Shown here: piece by piece, positions 23,769 to 33,504 of the stretch
Layout of the letters: the number at the start of each line of letters is the position of its first letter
Numbering within the stretch: the stretch's first letter is position 1
Assembly: GCA_039000515.1 (NCBI GenBank)
Contig: JBCFYV010000012.1
Location: forward strand, 6,654,826 to 6,718,825
DNA: 64,000 bases
From: Timema cristinae
Lineage: Eukaryota; Arthropoda; Insecta; Phasmatodea; Timematidae
Direction: 5' to 3'
Program-made: the position numbers and the translations under genes
Notes under the pieces: generated by a model
Database searches by the model: none
The model's input: only the letters and a program-made list of their open reading frames with translations
What the model was told of the DNA's origin: nothing

Positions 23769-25071
23769 TTAACTTCCATAATCGGTCACGACGTTTCTGT
23801 CCTTGTCAATGGTTATGATGTTGGCAAACTCCCCGTACATGATACAGTTGACGGTTTCGTGGAGCTCGGGTGAAGCTCACTTCGATGCTCAAAGAACCGT
23901 GTCTCGTCAAATTCCAATGTGATGTCATGTGGGCGGACAGATTAGGTGTGAGATCGAAAGCTATGAGATGATATCACTTGGGGAAGGCTTCTCGTGTGAT
24001 GTCGCTACCCTCGTTCATGAAATGGATACCCGTTCCAGAAAACAGCGTGTGGTAGGACATGACATAGTGTCCGTTTGAAAAATCTGGCTGTAACGGTTTC
24101 GACGGTACTTGTTCTCCGTCAACGTACAGCGAGAAACGGTTCATGCCGTAGGTTTGAAAGTTGAACGGGTTCTTGGTGGCGTCTCCGTTGAACGCAGCGT
24201 TTGACACAAATTCCACGATGCACCGTTTGGGTAACTGGCCGGTGAATACGTTTTCCAGCGATTTCCCTTGCACGCCGTAGGAATAGTGAGTGTTTTTACT
24301 TCCACACGGGTGATGGGATACTTTTCGGGACTGACGTTTAATGCTTTGGCGTGTGCCAACAATATAGAAGGTGCTACTTTGACACGCCTCACTAGAAGGC
24401 CGGCTTCAACGATGTGAACCTTAAAGTGAGGGAGTTCAGGGACCGCCATAAGATTAACCCTCTTGGAACGGACCAACCGGACTCGAGTTCGGCGCCGTTC
24501 AAAAGGTATTTCTCTTGGCTAAACACTGTCACCGTGTAGATACCACAAAGATCCACCGTCTTACTTTTTGTGGTGAGACTGCACGGGCCTCAAATCCCTT
24601 GTTGTTGGCGTTAGCCTCCTCAAAGGTTCCGGGGGTGTCGGCGAACCACAGACCGCAAGTCAAATGCGTTCTTTTGGCTTCACTGTTGTAATTGAGCAGC
24701 GTCTCAATGTACGCTCTATAGGCATACGTGTTGCTGGGCGGTGATACTAATTTTTGGTTTAAAAACACGTCCACCTGCGTGAATAGAGAATGCAGCCAAT
24801 TGTTGACGGGAGCGATCTGATCCACCTCTGTGAAACGCCACCATCGGGTTTCATGATGGCCGCACGGAATAGAGCATAGTCTGTGAAAGATCGATATAGA
24901 ACTCGCCTTGTCCGTAACGGTAAATTCGATGGGTGTAATCATGGTGAGGGAAGAGACAGATTTGTACTGGAGCCATTGCCCACTTTCAAGACTGGTTTGA
25001 GTGGGTGGCACGGAAAAGAGATCGAGTTCACTGCTGGCACACTCGCAGGACTGGGGGTGTAGAAACGACAT
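23769..25071 (-). pseudogene. Major capsid protein (double jelly-roll, F54H12.2-like), several frameshifts
   Basis: The hexon-type coat protein of Polintons/adintoviruses, ~430 residues here. The start MSFLHPQSCEC at 25,071 lies one base after the stop of the preceding gene. Recognisable blocks in order are DLFSVPPTQTSLESGQW, the NNWLHSLFTQVDVFLNQKL block, ALNVSPEKYPITRVEVK, AAFNGDATKNPFNFQTYGMN and YHTLFSGTGIHFMNEGS. The frame is disturbed by compensating indels around 24,830-24,910 and by shifts near 24,575, 24,480, 24,275 and 23,870. The stop is at 23,769. A 622-bp inverted copy of the middle part sits at 35,242-35,863 and is less damaged. Confidence 0.9.
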
Positions 25072-25072
25072 T

Positions 25073-25483
25073 TTAACTGAAAATATCTTTAGTTTCTTTC
25101 TTGACCTTTTACGTCGGGTGACGACCTTAGAATGACGTCGTTGCTTCTTACGACGCCCTTTATACCTGAGCCGGTCATCAGCGTGTTGATCTTCTGTTCA
25201 GCCTTGCGTTTCAAGTTTGTTCCAGCCTGCCGACACGTTGCCGTAGGGCCTCTTTGAAAGGACGCCCTTGATTGGCAACGTCGGAGAGCACGTCGATACC
25301 CGTATGAAGCGCCTGTTTTCCGATGGCTTTAGCGCCACTTCTCAGCAACGGTACGACGCTTTTGAAAAGACCACTGAAAAAACTTCCTATACCATGCCCT
25401 CTTTGAATAGGAACACTTGGTAGATCGAAGATATTCCTGTTCCAGCCTGGTTGATGTAGTATCTTTGGTAGGGCCAGTTCATG
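25073..25483 (-). pseudogene. pVI-like / basic minor virion protein, frameshifted
   Basis: Starts MNWPYQRYYINQAG at 25,483, two bases after the penton stop. After a shift near 25,425 it reads GHGIGSFFSGLFKSVVPLLR, an amphipathic Gly-rich segment typical of the pVI-like minor protein in this virus group, and then GAKAIGKQALHTGIDVLSDV. Further shifts near 25,210 and 25,160 precede a Lys/Arg-rich tail. The reading frame ends at TAA 25,073, followed by A and the capsid ATG. About 135 residues in total. The role (internal cement or DNA-associated protein) follows from the family, not from this sequence. Confidence 0.7.
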
Positions 25484-25485
25484 TT

Positions 25486-26244
25486 TAGCAGCGTCGAAAA
25501 TGAAATTTCACGCACATTTTCCAAACTCGAATGGTACAGGTTCACCCGTGTCGGTTCTTATATTGATTTCCAAGCTTTCAATTTCCTTCTCAGCACCGGC
25601 ATGTAGTGCAACGGGTCGTAGCTAACTGTCTTATGTATGCCGTAGAGATAGTTTACGTTGTTGATGCCGACGATACGTAACAGCGGTGCCACAATGTCAC
25701 CCACGGGCTGAGGCTCGACGATATCCGTGTAGATGTACATTTGCGAGGGCAGGCCTAGTAGAATGTTGGCGGCGTACGGAGACTTTGGTACTTTTATCAG
25801 ATTAGTCTTAGGATCGAAACCGAGCTGTAGACTTAGTTGGCTTGATAGAGTCAACAGCTGTATATTTGGTGAAGAAGAGATAACTTCCACTTTTTTGTTG
25901 GGGTTTGTGTACTTGAATACAACTCCGGAATCCCCTTTAAAAGCCTCTACTTCGTTTAGAGATTTGATCAATTCGTGGATAGTGCTGTAGTTTCCAGCGG
26001 GGATATGATCCTTGAATATTTGTTCCACGCCGTTAGCGTCCACCCAGTTGTACCATACAATATTTTGAACCTCGGGTACGGTGGTGAAAGAACAAGGATA
26101 TTGAAATTCAGCAAGAGCGACTTCCCACCGCCCTTCGAGTGAAAGACGGTAGAGAAGTTGCGTGGTGAAATTCGTGAGGGTATTTTTCTGGAAATATCCC
26201 ATAGAGCTGTCGCTCGGCAAAGTGATGTAAAATTGGTCCTTCAT
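25486..26244 (-). pseudogene. Penton-like minor capsid protein, nearly intact
   Basis: Forms the vertex capsomers in Polinton-type virions. It starts MKDQFYITLPSDSSMGYF at 26,244, its ATG overlapping the integrase stop as ATGA. The family N-terminus (DQFYITLPSDSSM) and EVALAEFQYP are clear, and the frame is open for 228 codons. Near 25,571 one base is lost, so the translated product ends early at 25,558. The normal C-terminus (TDTGEPVPFEFGKC) is still present in another frame, and the original stop is about 25,486. Only the last ~25 residues are affected. Confidence 0.85.
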
Positions 26245-27292
26245 GGTAGTGCGCTGACGTAACTGGCGGGAATCCAGGAATTAAACTTGACGGGGTAACC
26301 TTTCCACTGCACGTACCCTTTCTTTCTGGCGCCTTTACCCTTGACACGTAGTATTTTATCAACTTTAAAAGTTTCAGGGAGACGTACGCGTTGCAACTCA
26401 GGTACGTAAAACGTCCCCTCCACTTCTTCGCCGTCAAGATCGGTGAGTCTGTAGACGACAGGTTGTCGCAACACGACACTACTGACTTTGAAAATCTCTT
26501 CGCTCCAATTGCTTTCGTAGCCCTTTTCAAACAGCATTTTGGATTTGCTAATACGCACCGTGTCACCGACTTTTATTTTAGGCTTCGAGCTTGGACGCCT
26601 TTTGCCGTACAGATTATCTCTGACTTGAAGCACGTTAGTTTCTGAAACGGCGGCGGGCGCCATCTTGATACTGGAATGCTTGGACCCGTTGTAAGCGTCG
26701 ACTAGGGCTTGGAGGACGTCCACATACCGATACGTGTTATTTTTGGTAAAGTAGCGCCACATACGTCCTTTCGGAGTTCTATTGAACCGTTCCACGATGC
26801 TTGCCTTCACGTCTTGATTATGAGTGGTGTAGTAATGCACGCCTTCTTGCTTGAGAAATTTCCGGACTAGCCGTGCCGTGAACTCTGTCCCCTTGTCCGT
26901 CTGTATACTTAGAGGTTTACGACCGCTTTGCTTAAAATGTCCCGAAAGGCGTCTCTCACTACGCTCCCCGTCTTGGATGGAAGCGTCCTCGCCCAGGCCA
27001 TCTTACTAAACACGTCGATGACGGTGAGCAAGTACACTGCACCGTCGTTGTATTTTCTGAGACTTCTCATATCGTTGAAATCGGCTTGCCAGAGATCGTC
27101 AATGTTTGACACCACGTACTTGTTGCGTGGAAATTTTTTTAGTACAGGTTTGTGTAAGGTATAAGCGTCCTGCGCACGAAGCCATTCTCGTACATTTTCG
27201 GGATCTTTCTTGGACGCTTTTATGAGCGACGCCGCCCCTGCAAACCCTGCAGGATGAGAAGGGTCGTAGTAGATGTCGGCTAGACGTTCCAT
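26241..27292 (-). pseudogene. Retroviral-type integrase with chromodomain (Polinton INT), one frameshift
   Basis: DDE integrase that inserts the element and makes the 6-bp duplication. The start is ATG 27,292, sharing one base with the stop of the previous gene (TAATG). The first catalytic Asp is in DLWQADFNDM. A frameshift at about 26,920-26,935 comes just before the KGTEF block with the second Asp. The downstream frame has the Glu in ASIVERFNRT. It then has an SH3-like segment (KVGDTVRISKSKMLFEKGY) and a C-terminal chromodomain (VDKILRVKG, then YVQWKGYPVKFNSWIPASY). About 350 residues, the usual length. Confidence 0.92.
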
Positions 27293-27942
27293 TAAGCTCT
27301 GAACGGCAGCCACCGGTTTTCGTCCACTCTCTTCAGTTTCTTCTCCTTTGGGCGTTGCGACGGTGTAAGTGGTTGTGGTACGGGCGTCGGATCTCTAATG
27401 GGCGCCAAACGTTTCGGGTTCACAATAAATTCTTTCGGAACGTTTATATTTTGCAGCGCCGTGAGAAACTCTCGCCACCCTGACGGTTCGCTGTGTCTTC
27501 TTGCTCTGACCAGATCGTTGACTAAATCCACAATATTGGATCCACGAAGAGGCGTATCTTGAATACTCACTTCTCCGTTTAAGTCCCAAGAGATGCCGCC
27601 TCGGGACTTAATATGTTCTAGTAAAAGTTCAGCTTTTTTACGTGCCTGTGCTGGTACAGTATTAAGTACAGTTGGGATGGGAAGTACAGACACTTCAGGG
27701 GTGGTAGTGGTGACGGTTTCAGATGGCGGTGGGTGTTGACTAAAGTGTAGATAGCGCTGTAGCACTTGTTGGTATAAAGTCCATTTAGACTTGTCGTCAA
27801 GTTTTGAAGCGAGGATTTTTTCCATTTCCTGGTCCAACTCGGAGACCACTAGATTTGTTGCCGAAGCCGTTTGTTGGTGGTGTTGCTCGTAACGGTGTAA
27901 TGTTTCCGGGGACACCAATATCATCTTTTTCGTGTGTTCCAT
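27292..27942 (-). CDS. 216-aa conserved Polinton protein of unknown function
   Basis: Intact open frame from ATG at 27,942 (MEHTKKMILVSPETL), three bases after the stop of the small basic gene. The order SPETL, LDQEMEKIL, LYQQVLQRYLHF, ISWDLNGEV, GSNIVDLVNDLVR and LQNINVPKEFI is a pattern I recall from many insect Polinton-like loci. The middle is Pro/Thr-rich. No catalytic motif is visible. The position between packaging and integrase genes suggests a virion or regulatory role, which is inference. Its stop overlaps the integrase start. Confidence 0.75.
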   Translation of the reverse strand: MEHTKKMILVSPETLHRYEQHHQQTASATNLVVSELDQEMEKILASKLDDKSKWTLYQQVLQRYLHFSQHPPPSETVTTTTPEVSVLPIPTVLNTVPAQARKKAELLLEHIKSRGGISWDLNGEVSIQDTPLRGSNIVDLVNDLVRARRHSEPSGWREFLTALQNINVPKEFIVNPKRLAPIRDPTPVPQPLTPSQRPKEKKLKRVDENRWLPFRA

Positions 27943-27945
27943 TAT

Positions 27946-28277
27946 TTACTTGTTGAATAAGGAACCGAGGACCCCGCTGATTAGAGGGCTAAAAGTAAGG
28001 GCAAGAACGCTCCTCCTTTCTGAACGAGTAGTCTTCTCTTCTTCTTCCAGCACTCTCCTCGTTTGACCAGCTTGCGCAACACCTGCTTGTGAGCACGTAA
28101 CTTTGTCTTCTGCGCATTTTTAAGCGGTACCCGTCCTTTTAAAGTGTTGTAGGCACAATCGCAAAAAGAGTCAACCAGTTACTTGTCGGCCGTTTTCATC
28201 AAGGCGACACGTTGCTGCGGGTTCATGCGATACATCGCACGTAGAAGAGGTGCCTGCTTCAGCACTTTGGGACTCAT
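27946..28277 (-). pseudogene. Small basic conserved protein (~110 aa), broken
   Basis: ATG at 28,277 lies two bases after the ATPase stop. It reads through a very basic protein with a stop TAA at codon 33 (28,179-28,181) and a frameshift near 27,985. Conserved pieces are FCDCAYNTLKGRVPLKNAQK, LRKLVKRGECWKKKRRLL, then a hydrophobic C-terminal segment (LPLLLAL, then GVLGSLFNK). Similar short basic proteins are common in arthropod Polinton-like elements. A DNA-condensing or virion role is plausible but unproven. Confidence 0.7.
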
Positions 28278-28279
28278 GG

Positions 28280-28939
28280 TTATGAAATGATCTGTAAGCG
28301 GGAAGTGTCGGTGTTTTTATAGCTTTTGCGCGGTAGATACACGCAGCAGCCGACATTTGTGCGGGTTCTATAGCTGAACCATTCCGGTGTACCTTGTTTG
28401 AAATCTAGCAATATATAGCCGTGAGGCGTACTTGTAGCATCGGTGTAAGCCTCTTGTAAAACACGGGGATTTTCAGGACAGACTTGTCGTGCAAAGTGTT
28501 GAATCTGAGCTTTATCCCTGGAATTTTTAAAAAGCACGATATAATGTGCGTTTAAGGAAATGTCTCTTTGGCCCTTGTCTTGTTGGAATATATTTTGCGT
28601 AAGGTACATGACGCTAATATTTTGATAGTGGCATCCTTTGGTGAAAAGATCGACGACCACTTCGTTGTCTTCACGCATCAGGTCGTCCAGGATAATCAGC
28701 TGTGGAGAGTCATTACAGACATCATCCATTTCCGGCAAACCCTTACAGAATATGACGTGGGGACATGTCCCGTCTTGTTCGAATCCCGGTTTCCATAAAG
28801 CATAATACCATGTGATTTTATCAAATTTAACGTCACACATTGTGTCCGAGTGACGGATAAAGTCTGCTACAAAATGTGACTTTCCACAGCTGGACGGGCC
28901 GCTTATGATGGCCAGAAATGGATGTTTCAACTTGTCCAT
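28280..28939 (-). CDS. Genome-packaging ATPase (FtsK/HerA, A32-like), intact
   Basis: Motor that pumps DNA into the capsid. The 219-residue frame is uninterrupted, the usual size. Walker A is GPSSCGKS at residues 14-21, Walker B is LIILDD with Asp85 and Asp86, and YLTQN near residue 115 fits the sensor region. The start MDKLKHPF lies 45 bases downstream of a TATA box, making it the first gene of the late unit. The preserved reading frame is notable beside its broken neighbours. The same ATG region survives in element 2 near 46,240, where the coding part has been deleted. Confidence 0.92.
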   Translation of the reverse strand: MDKLKHPFLAIISGPSSCGKSHFVADFIRHSDTMCDVKFDKITWYYALWKPGFEQDGTCPHVIFCKGLPEMDDVCNDSPQLIILDDLMREDNEVVVDLFTKGCHYQNISVMYLTQNIFQQDKGQRDISLNAHYIVLFKNSRDKAQIQHFARQVCPENPRVLQEAYTDATSTPHGYILLDFKQGTPEWFSYRTRTNVGCCVYLPRKSYKNTDTSRLQIIS

Positions 28940-28975
28940 AATGTTTGAGACCGAGCTTATAAGCTATATGAGCTT

Positions 28976-28984
28976 GTATTTATA
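28976..28984 (-). promoter_or_regulatory. TATA box of the late gene block
   Basis: TATAAATAC on the minus strand, 45-48 bases before the ATPase ATG, behind a purine/pyrimidine-skewed CCTCCCTCCTATCC segment. The same block (GCTTATAAGC, then TATAAATAC) recurs at 46,903-46,911 in element 2. Confidence 0.7.
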
Positions 28985-28989
28985 GGATA

Positions 28990-29480
28990 GGAGGGAGGTG
29001 TAGACGTTAAAACACAAACATAACAATTTTTACAATATTTATTTGGTCATGAAAAGTATATACACAGTGTAAAGTATAACGTGAATATTTACACTATATA
29101 ATTATTAGTATAAACATAACTGGTTTTGTTTACAATATTTATTTACACACAGTGAAAAGTATACTGTGAATATTTACAATATGGGGGGAATAGTGGCCTC
29201 GGTACTAAATAAAGATGTTTCAATTTAAAAGAAAATAAATATATATACAGTTTATTATATATTTTTGAATAGATTTAAAATAAAGATTTATACAATCGGT
29301 TTATTATACTTGACTAGAAAGAAAATAAATATATACACAAACAATTTATTAGATTTAAAATAAAAAAAATATACAAACAATTTATTATAATTAAAATATA
29401 TATACAAATAAATAATTGACTAGAAAAAATCAGGTAGGCGGAGGACTGTACTGGCAAATAAAAAATATTAAAAAGTATCC
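28990..29480. repeat. AT-rich spacer with diverged ~42-bp repeats between the two transcription units
   Basis: Contains copies of TTTACACACAGTGAAAAGTA and TACTGTGAATATTTACAATA, plus TATATA-rich sequence. The same unit is expanded to about ten copies in element 2 (53,617-54,050). No gene. Its fixed position between the late promoter and the PolB 3' end suggests a structural or boundary role, which is inference. Confidence 0.6.
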
Positions 29481-29634
29481 CGGGTGCATAAAAAAAATAT
29501 AAAAAATTATGCTTGTTTTCATGCAGAAAAAAATATGAAAAAAAATCTCAAATCTTTGAAAAATGGTATGTCAGTGGAACTGTCTATAGTGAAAGAAAAA
29601 AAAGATGGTTATTCAGCCCGTCTAAATAAGCACC

Positions 29635-29641
29635 TTTTATT
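29635..29641 (-). terminator. Poly(A) signal overlapping the PolB stop
   Basis: GAATAAAAG on the minus strand places AATAAA across the stop codon of PolB copy 1, as expected in compact viral genomes. Confidence 0.5.
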
Positions 29642-32600
29642 CGTGGCGAGCGCGTTTACAAGGACTCTGATACCCAAACCGCAACGTATTAAAATCATCT
29701 GTTATCCGGCGTTTGGTGTACACGGGCCGGTAGACTTTAGTCTGCGAAACGGTACATACAGTCGCAAGACCTTTTATTACAATTTTGTGCGGTATCTGTA
29801 TTTATCTTTCCGCAGCCTGTTCGGTGACCATCGCTTTCAAAACTTCAAAATTAAAATCGTTCCGGTTGCCATAGTTTATGGTGATCCCGCGAACCTTGCA
29901 CACCGTTTTTGTTTTGGCAGGATCGCCGCCAACACAAACTCGGTAAGCGTAATTTTTGGGACCACCAGATACAAAGGCACTAATGTAGCTTCCCGGACCG
30001 TAATCCTGAAGTTCATCAGTGAGGTCACCTAAAAAGTCTCCGGTCGGTGGACTCCAATCACCGGGGCGTTCAGTGAAAAGAACGCTATCTGTATAATGAT
30101 ATAAAACGCGGTCCCCCAATTGATCAAGGATGCTTTATAAGTGCAACCTAGCCATAGCAGTCGTGTAGCACGCCACCGCCACACTCGTGTTAGGGTTAGG
30201 GCGCAAAGCGTCACGCGCATCCTTGTAATTGAGGAACATAACCTCCTCATTTACATCAATGACTCTGTCCACGGTGATGTACGGATCCGTCAGGTACTTG
30301 TGGACGCCCTGATATTCGTTGACAACGGCTACGTGTGGTAAATCGGGTCTTTGCCCAAACTTTCCCCATAGTGAATTTAAAATAAGTTTAGTCAGAGTGC
30401 GGAGACCAGGGTTTTTACAAACAGAGCCGAAATCTAGTTTTACCCCTTACCTTTCCTCATAATTTTGAATGTAAGCTAACTTTTCCTCTTGTGAGGTACA
30501 CCACTCTGGCCATCCGCTGGCTTCTTGTTTAATTTTTAAAAAAGTATCAATGTACCCGTGAAACAGGCCGCCAGAACGCATCTGACGGTCATAAACAGAT
30601 ACATTGTACTCCCACACTTCGTGCACTGCTTCAACGGTGTAGCCTTTCTCAACGGCTTTCCGGATCTCGTCAATCACCCAAACGCCTGTCAACCATCGAT
30701 CTTTTTTGTCGTCGTGTTGACACGCGCCTTGGTTTTTCTCCTCCCCGGATTTCCTGCACAAGATGAACATTAGCTTGTCGTGCATCCGGGTAGGCAATAC
30801 GGGCAGGAATAAATCTCGCGGAGGCGTCACTGTAACTTTGGCTATGCCTTCTACTTGATCTATAGACGGACAATTTGGTTCCAAGTGAATTTTGGGGTGG
30901 CCGACGTGGTATTTTTTGTACTTTCAAACGTATGGATACAATGAACACACATCCAAATACTTGATCTTCTCCCCAGAAGAAAGGTCTGCTTCGTGGAAGA
31001 GCTTGATACAATTTGTACGCCCGCCAAAGAATGCATCCCTGTGACTGAGAGGTTCCTTGGTATACACCTCGTGCCGGAGTACAAATTTCTACAAGTCCTT
31101 GTCTGTGCGTTTCATCACATTAAACATGCACTCCCACATCTCTACGACCGTGTAGCCGGGATTATTAAACTTTTCCAAACAAGCCATGGTCGCTTCATAA
31201 CGCGTCTCCATGGTCTCGTGGGGCTATTTTGACGGGGTGGTCCTGTCAGGGTAACAGAGAGGGCACCCGTGCCAATAACAGCCCCAAAACTGGAAGATGG
31301 TGGTGGTATCTCCAGCTTTAACAACACCGTCTACACTTCGCCCTAACACATATTCCTCATGGCCGTTACCCGCATGAAGAATAGAGACACCGCGCTGATG
31401 GGCCTCCCAGCAGAGCCATTGTACAGCGACGTGCGATTGTTGGTCTGCCTACCGATAGCCACCGTTAGGGATAATACCGATAGTATTCTCCTTAAGATGA
31501 CTTCGGCGGTAAACCAACATGGCCGCTCCAGCTATCGTACACGCCTCTCTGAAAGGATCCACCTTATGCTTTCTCCATTAGCATGTCTCTAAACTTCAGG
31601 TAGGCCTTCCGTAGGATCTCTACATCTTTCACACAATACAGTTCCAACTCGCGTTTAAAATCAAAGACATAATTTTCTTTGACCAACGCGTCATACCACT
31701 TCTCAAAGTGCTCCTTTCCCTCAACTGACATCTCGCCGATGCTCTAGTCCTCCTTTGGTGGCAAGGGACCCCTATACCCCGCGTTTTCTTTTTTATTGAA
31801 AAAATGGGGGTAAATGTCCCTTGGCCAAAGACTCGTCCAAGCCGAAAGTTTTGGGCAATTTGGACAGCGACATCGGGAGAAAGTTCAGTGAGTCAATAAA
31901 GTGGAGCGGGCCGTATCGCATGGACATGATTTTCCCACCGTTCATTATAAGTTCTGGAGTCCATTTTTTAACCTCCATCATATATTTTAAAATAAAATTT
32001 CCATCATAGGATTTAGCGTTATGGCCGAGGAGGGTGATATCCTTAAATTTTGAAGCTTTAATTTGTTCTATAAATTAAAAAAATTGGGCCATTGTGGTAT
32101 CACCCTTGAATATGCGAGTCCTATCGCCCCCACAGTCGGTGCAATGATAGTCATTTGCATCTATATGAACACAAGCCTTACAACACGTTTGCACGACACA
32201 GAGGTTAGGTTCGTGCAAGTACGTGCCTGCCGCACCTTGAAGAAGCGTTTCTTGTCTGCATTCAAAATCATAGAACACAAACATGAAATTGCTCTTTTCC
32301 AGTGACGGCTTTGATGGGGCCTGCTTCATATAGCAGAAATGACCAAAAGGGCGATGGGTCTCGCATATTCTACAAAAAGTCTCATAACACCTATGTGAAA
32401 AATGTGATCTTTCCAAACTGAAAAATTGCCCGCATACCTCGCAAACCTCTTTGACATCACAGACCGACCTGTGACCGCTGAAAAAACCGGGACGTCTATG
32501 GTTATCAAAGCACGTCTGGTTTGTGAACCAACGCCCACAGTCTTGACAGACCACAGATCGTCCTCCACTACAAACCGCTTTAGCGTAGCACTTTTTGCAC

Positions 32601-33439
32601 ACGGATGCACATTTGTGCTCGTTATTTGTGTTGAACGGCACACGGCACTCACGGCAAAAGTACGAGGATGTTATGACATCAAAATGGTTTTGCTTGTCGT
32701 CGTGAAAATACAAATCAAGGTGCCCCTTAAAGGAATGTTTGGAGGGAGTAGGCCCCTCATATAAGACCTGTCTCCCCCGACGCTCCCTGAACACTGTGAT
32801 TTTGTATTCGGAGAGGTATGTTTGAAATTGTTTCAGCTCGGTTAGCCCACCACCTTTCAAAACATTCACACGGGCATCATGGCATAAATCTTCTGCTTTG
32901 TATTTTTGAATATTACGACCCTCTTTGATATGTTTAAAGGTGTTCACATCCATGCATCCTGGTTCTCTTTTATTCTCACATATAGCTTTGGTGACAACCT
33001 ATGCACGGGCTAGGCAAAGTGTGTCGTCATTTTGAATCGTAATGATCCCTTGGTTTTTGCGGCTATATGTGCTAACGGGAGCGAGTATATCACAATATCG
33101 TCCACTCCCACGAGGCTCCTTAAAGTGGCAGAATTTAACGTACAGGGGTGCTGTACTCAAAATCAAAGTATTACTTTGCAACACGCGACTTACGTTATCA
33201 AGCACTACTCGGGCGTCTAACTGGTCTGCTCGCCTAAATGAGACGTACACAGGGCTCAACGTAGAGTCAGTGCTGTTCAAAAGTAACCCGACGTGGTCAT
33301 CGGCGCTAACGCCATGGTCCTGCAGCCGTTGGAGCAAATTAGTAATTTGTTCTTCAAGCCAGCTTAATGCGTCACGACCGCTTGCTGGAGCACCAATCTG
33401 TACCGTAATTTCTCTACCGGTATAAAAGAAACGCCTCAA
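29637..33439 (-). pseudogene. Protein-primed DNA polymerase B (Polinton PolB), copy 1, many lesions
   Basis: Replicative polymerase of the element, ~1,150 codons originally. The N-terminal domain runs from 33,439 with a TAG at 32,999. Then come Cys-rich zinc ribbons (FCRECRVPF, CKKCYAKAV, CEVCGQFF) and Exo I FVFYDFECRQE. A shift near 32,078 precedes Exo II (HNAKSYDGNF), and Exo III YCVKDVEIL follows. The palm has motif A DVCSLYPYV followed by a TGA near 30,926, motif B KLILNSLWGKFG (about 30,360), and motif C as YHYTDS near 30,095, where the first Asp of YxDTDS is replaced by Tyr. The C-terminus ends at TAA 29,637, overlapping an AATAAA. No clear ATG is seen at the 5' end; the gene may share the upstream spliced leader. 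Confidence 0.9.
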
Positions 33440-33504
33440 TTATTTAATCCTCTATTCAACGATACGAAGAGGGACGCCATTTTGCAATGCCCCGCCTATC
33501 TGAC

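Noticed and set aside
29484..30032. 182-codon plus-strand open frame
   Set aside because: Antisense shadow of the PolB C-terminus; the minus strand has the family motifs. The same holds for 54,495-54,884.
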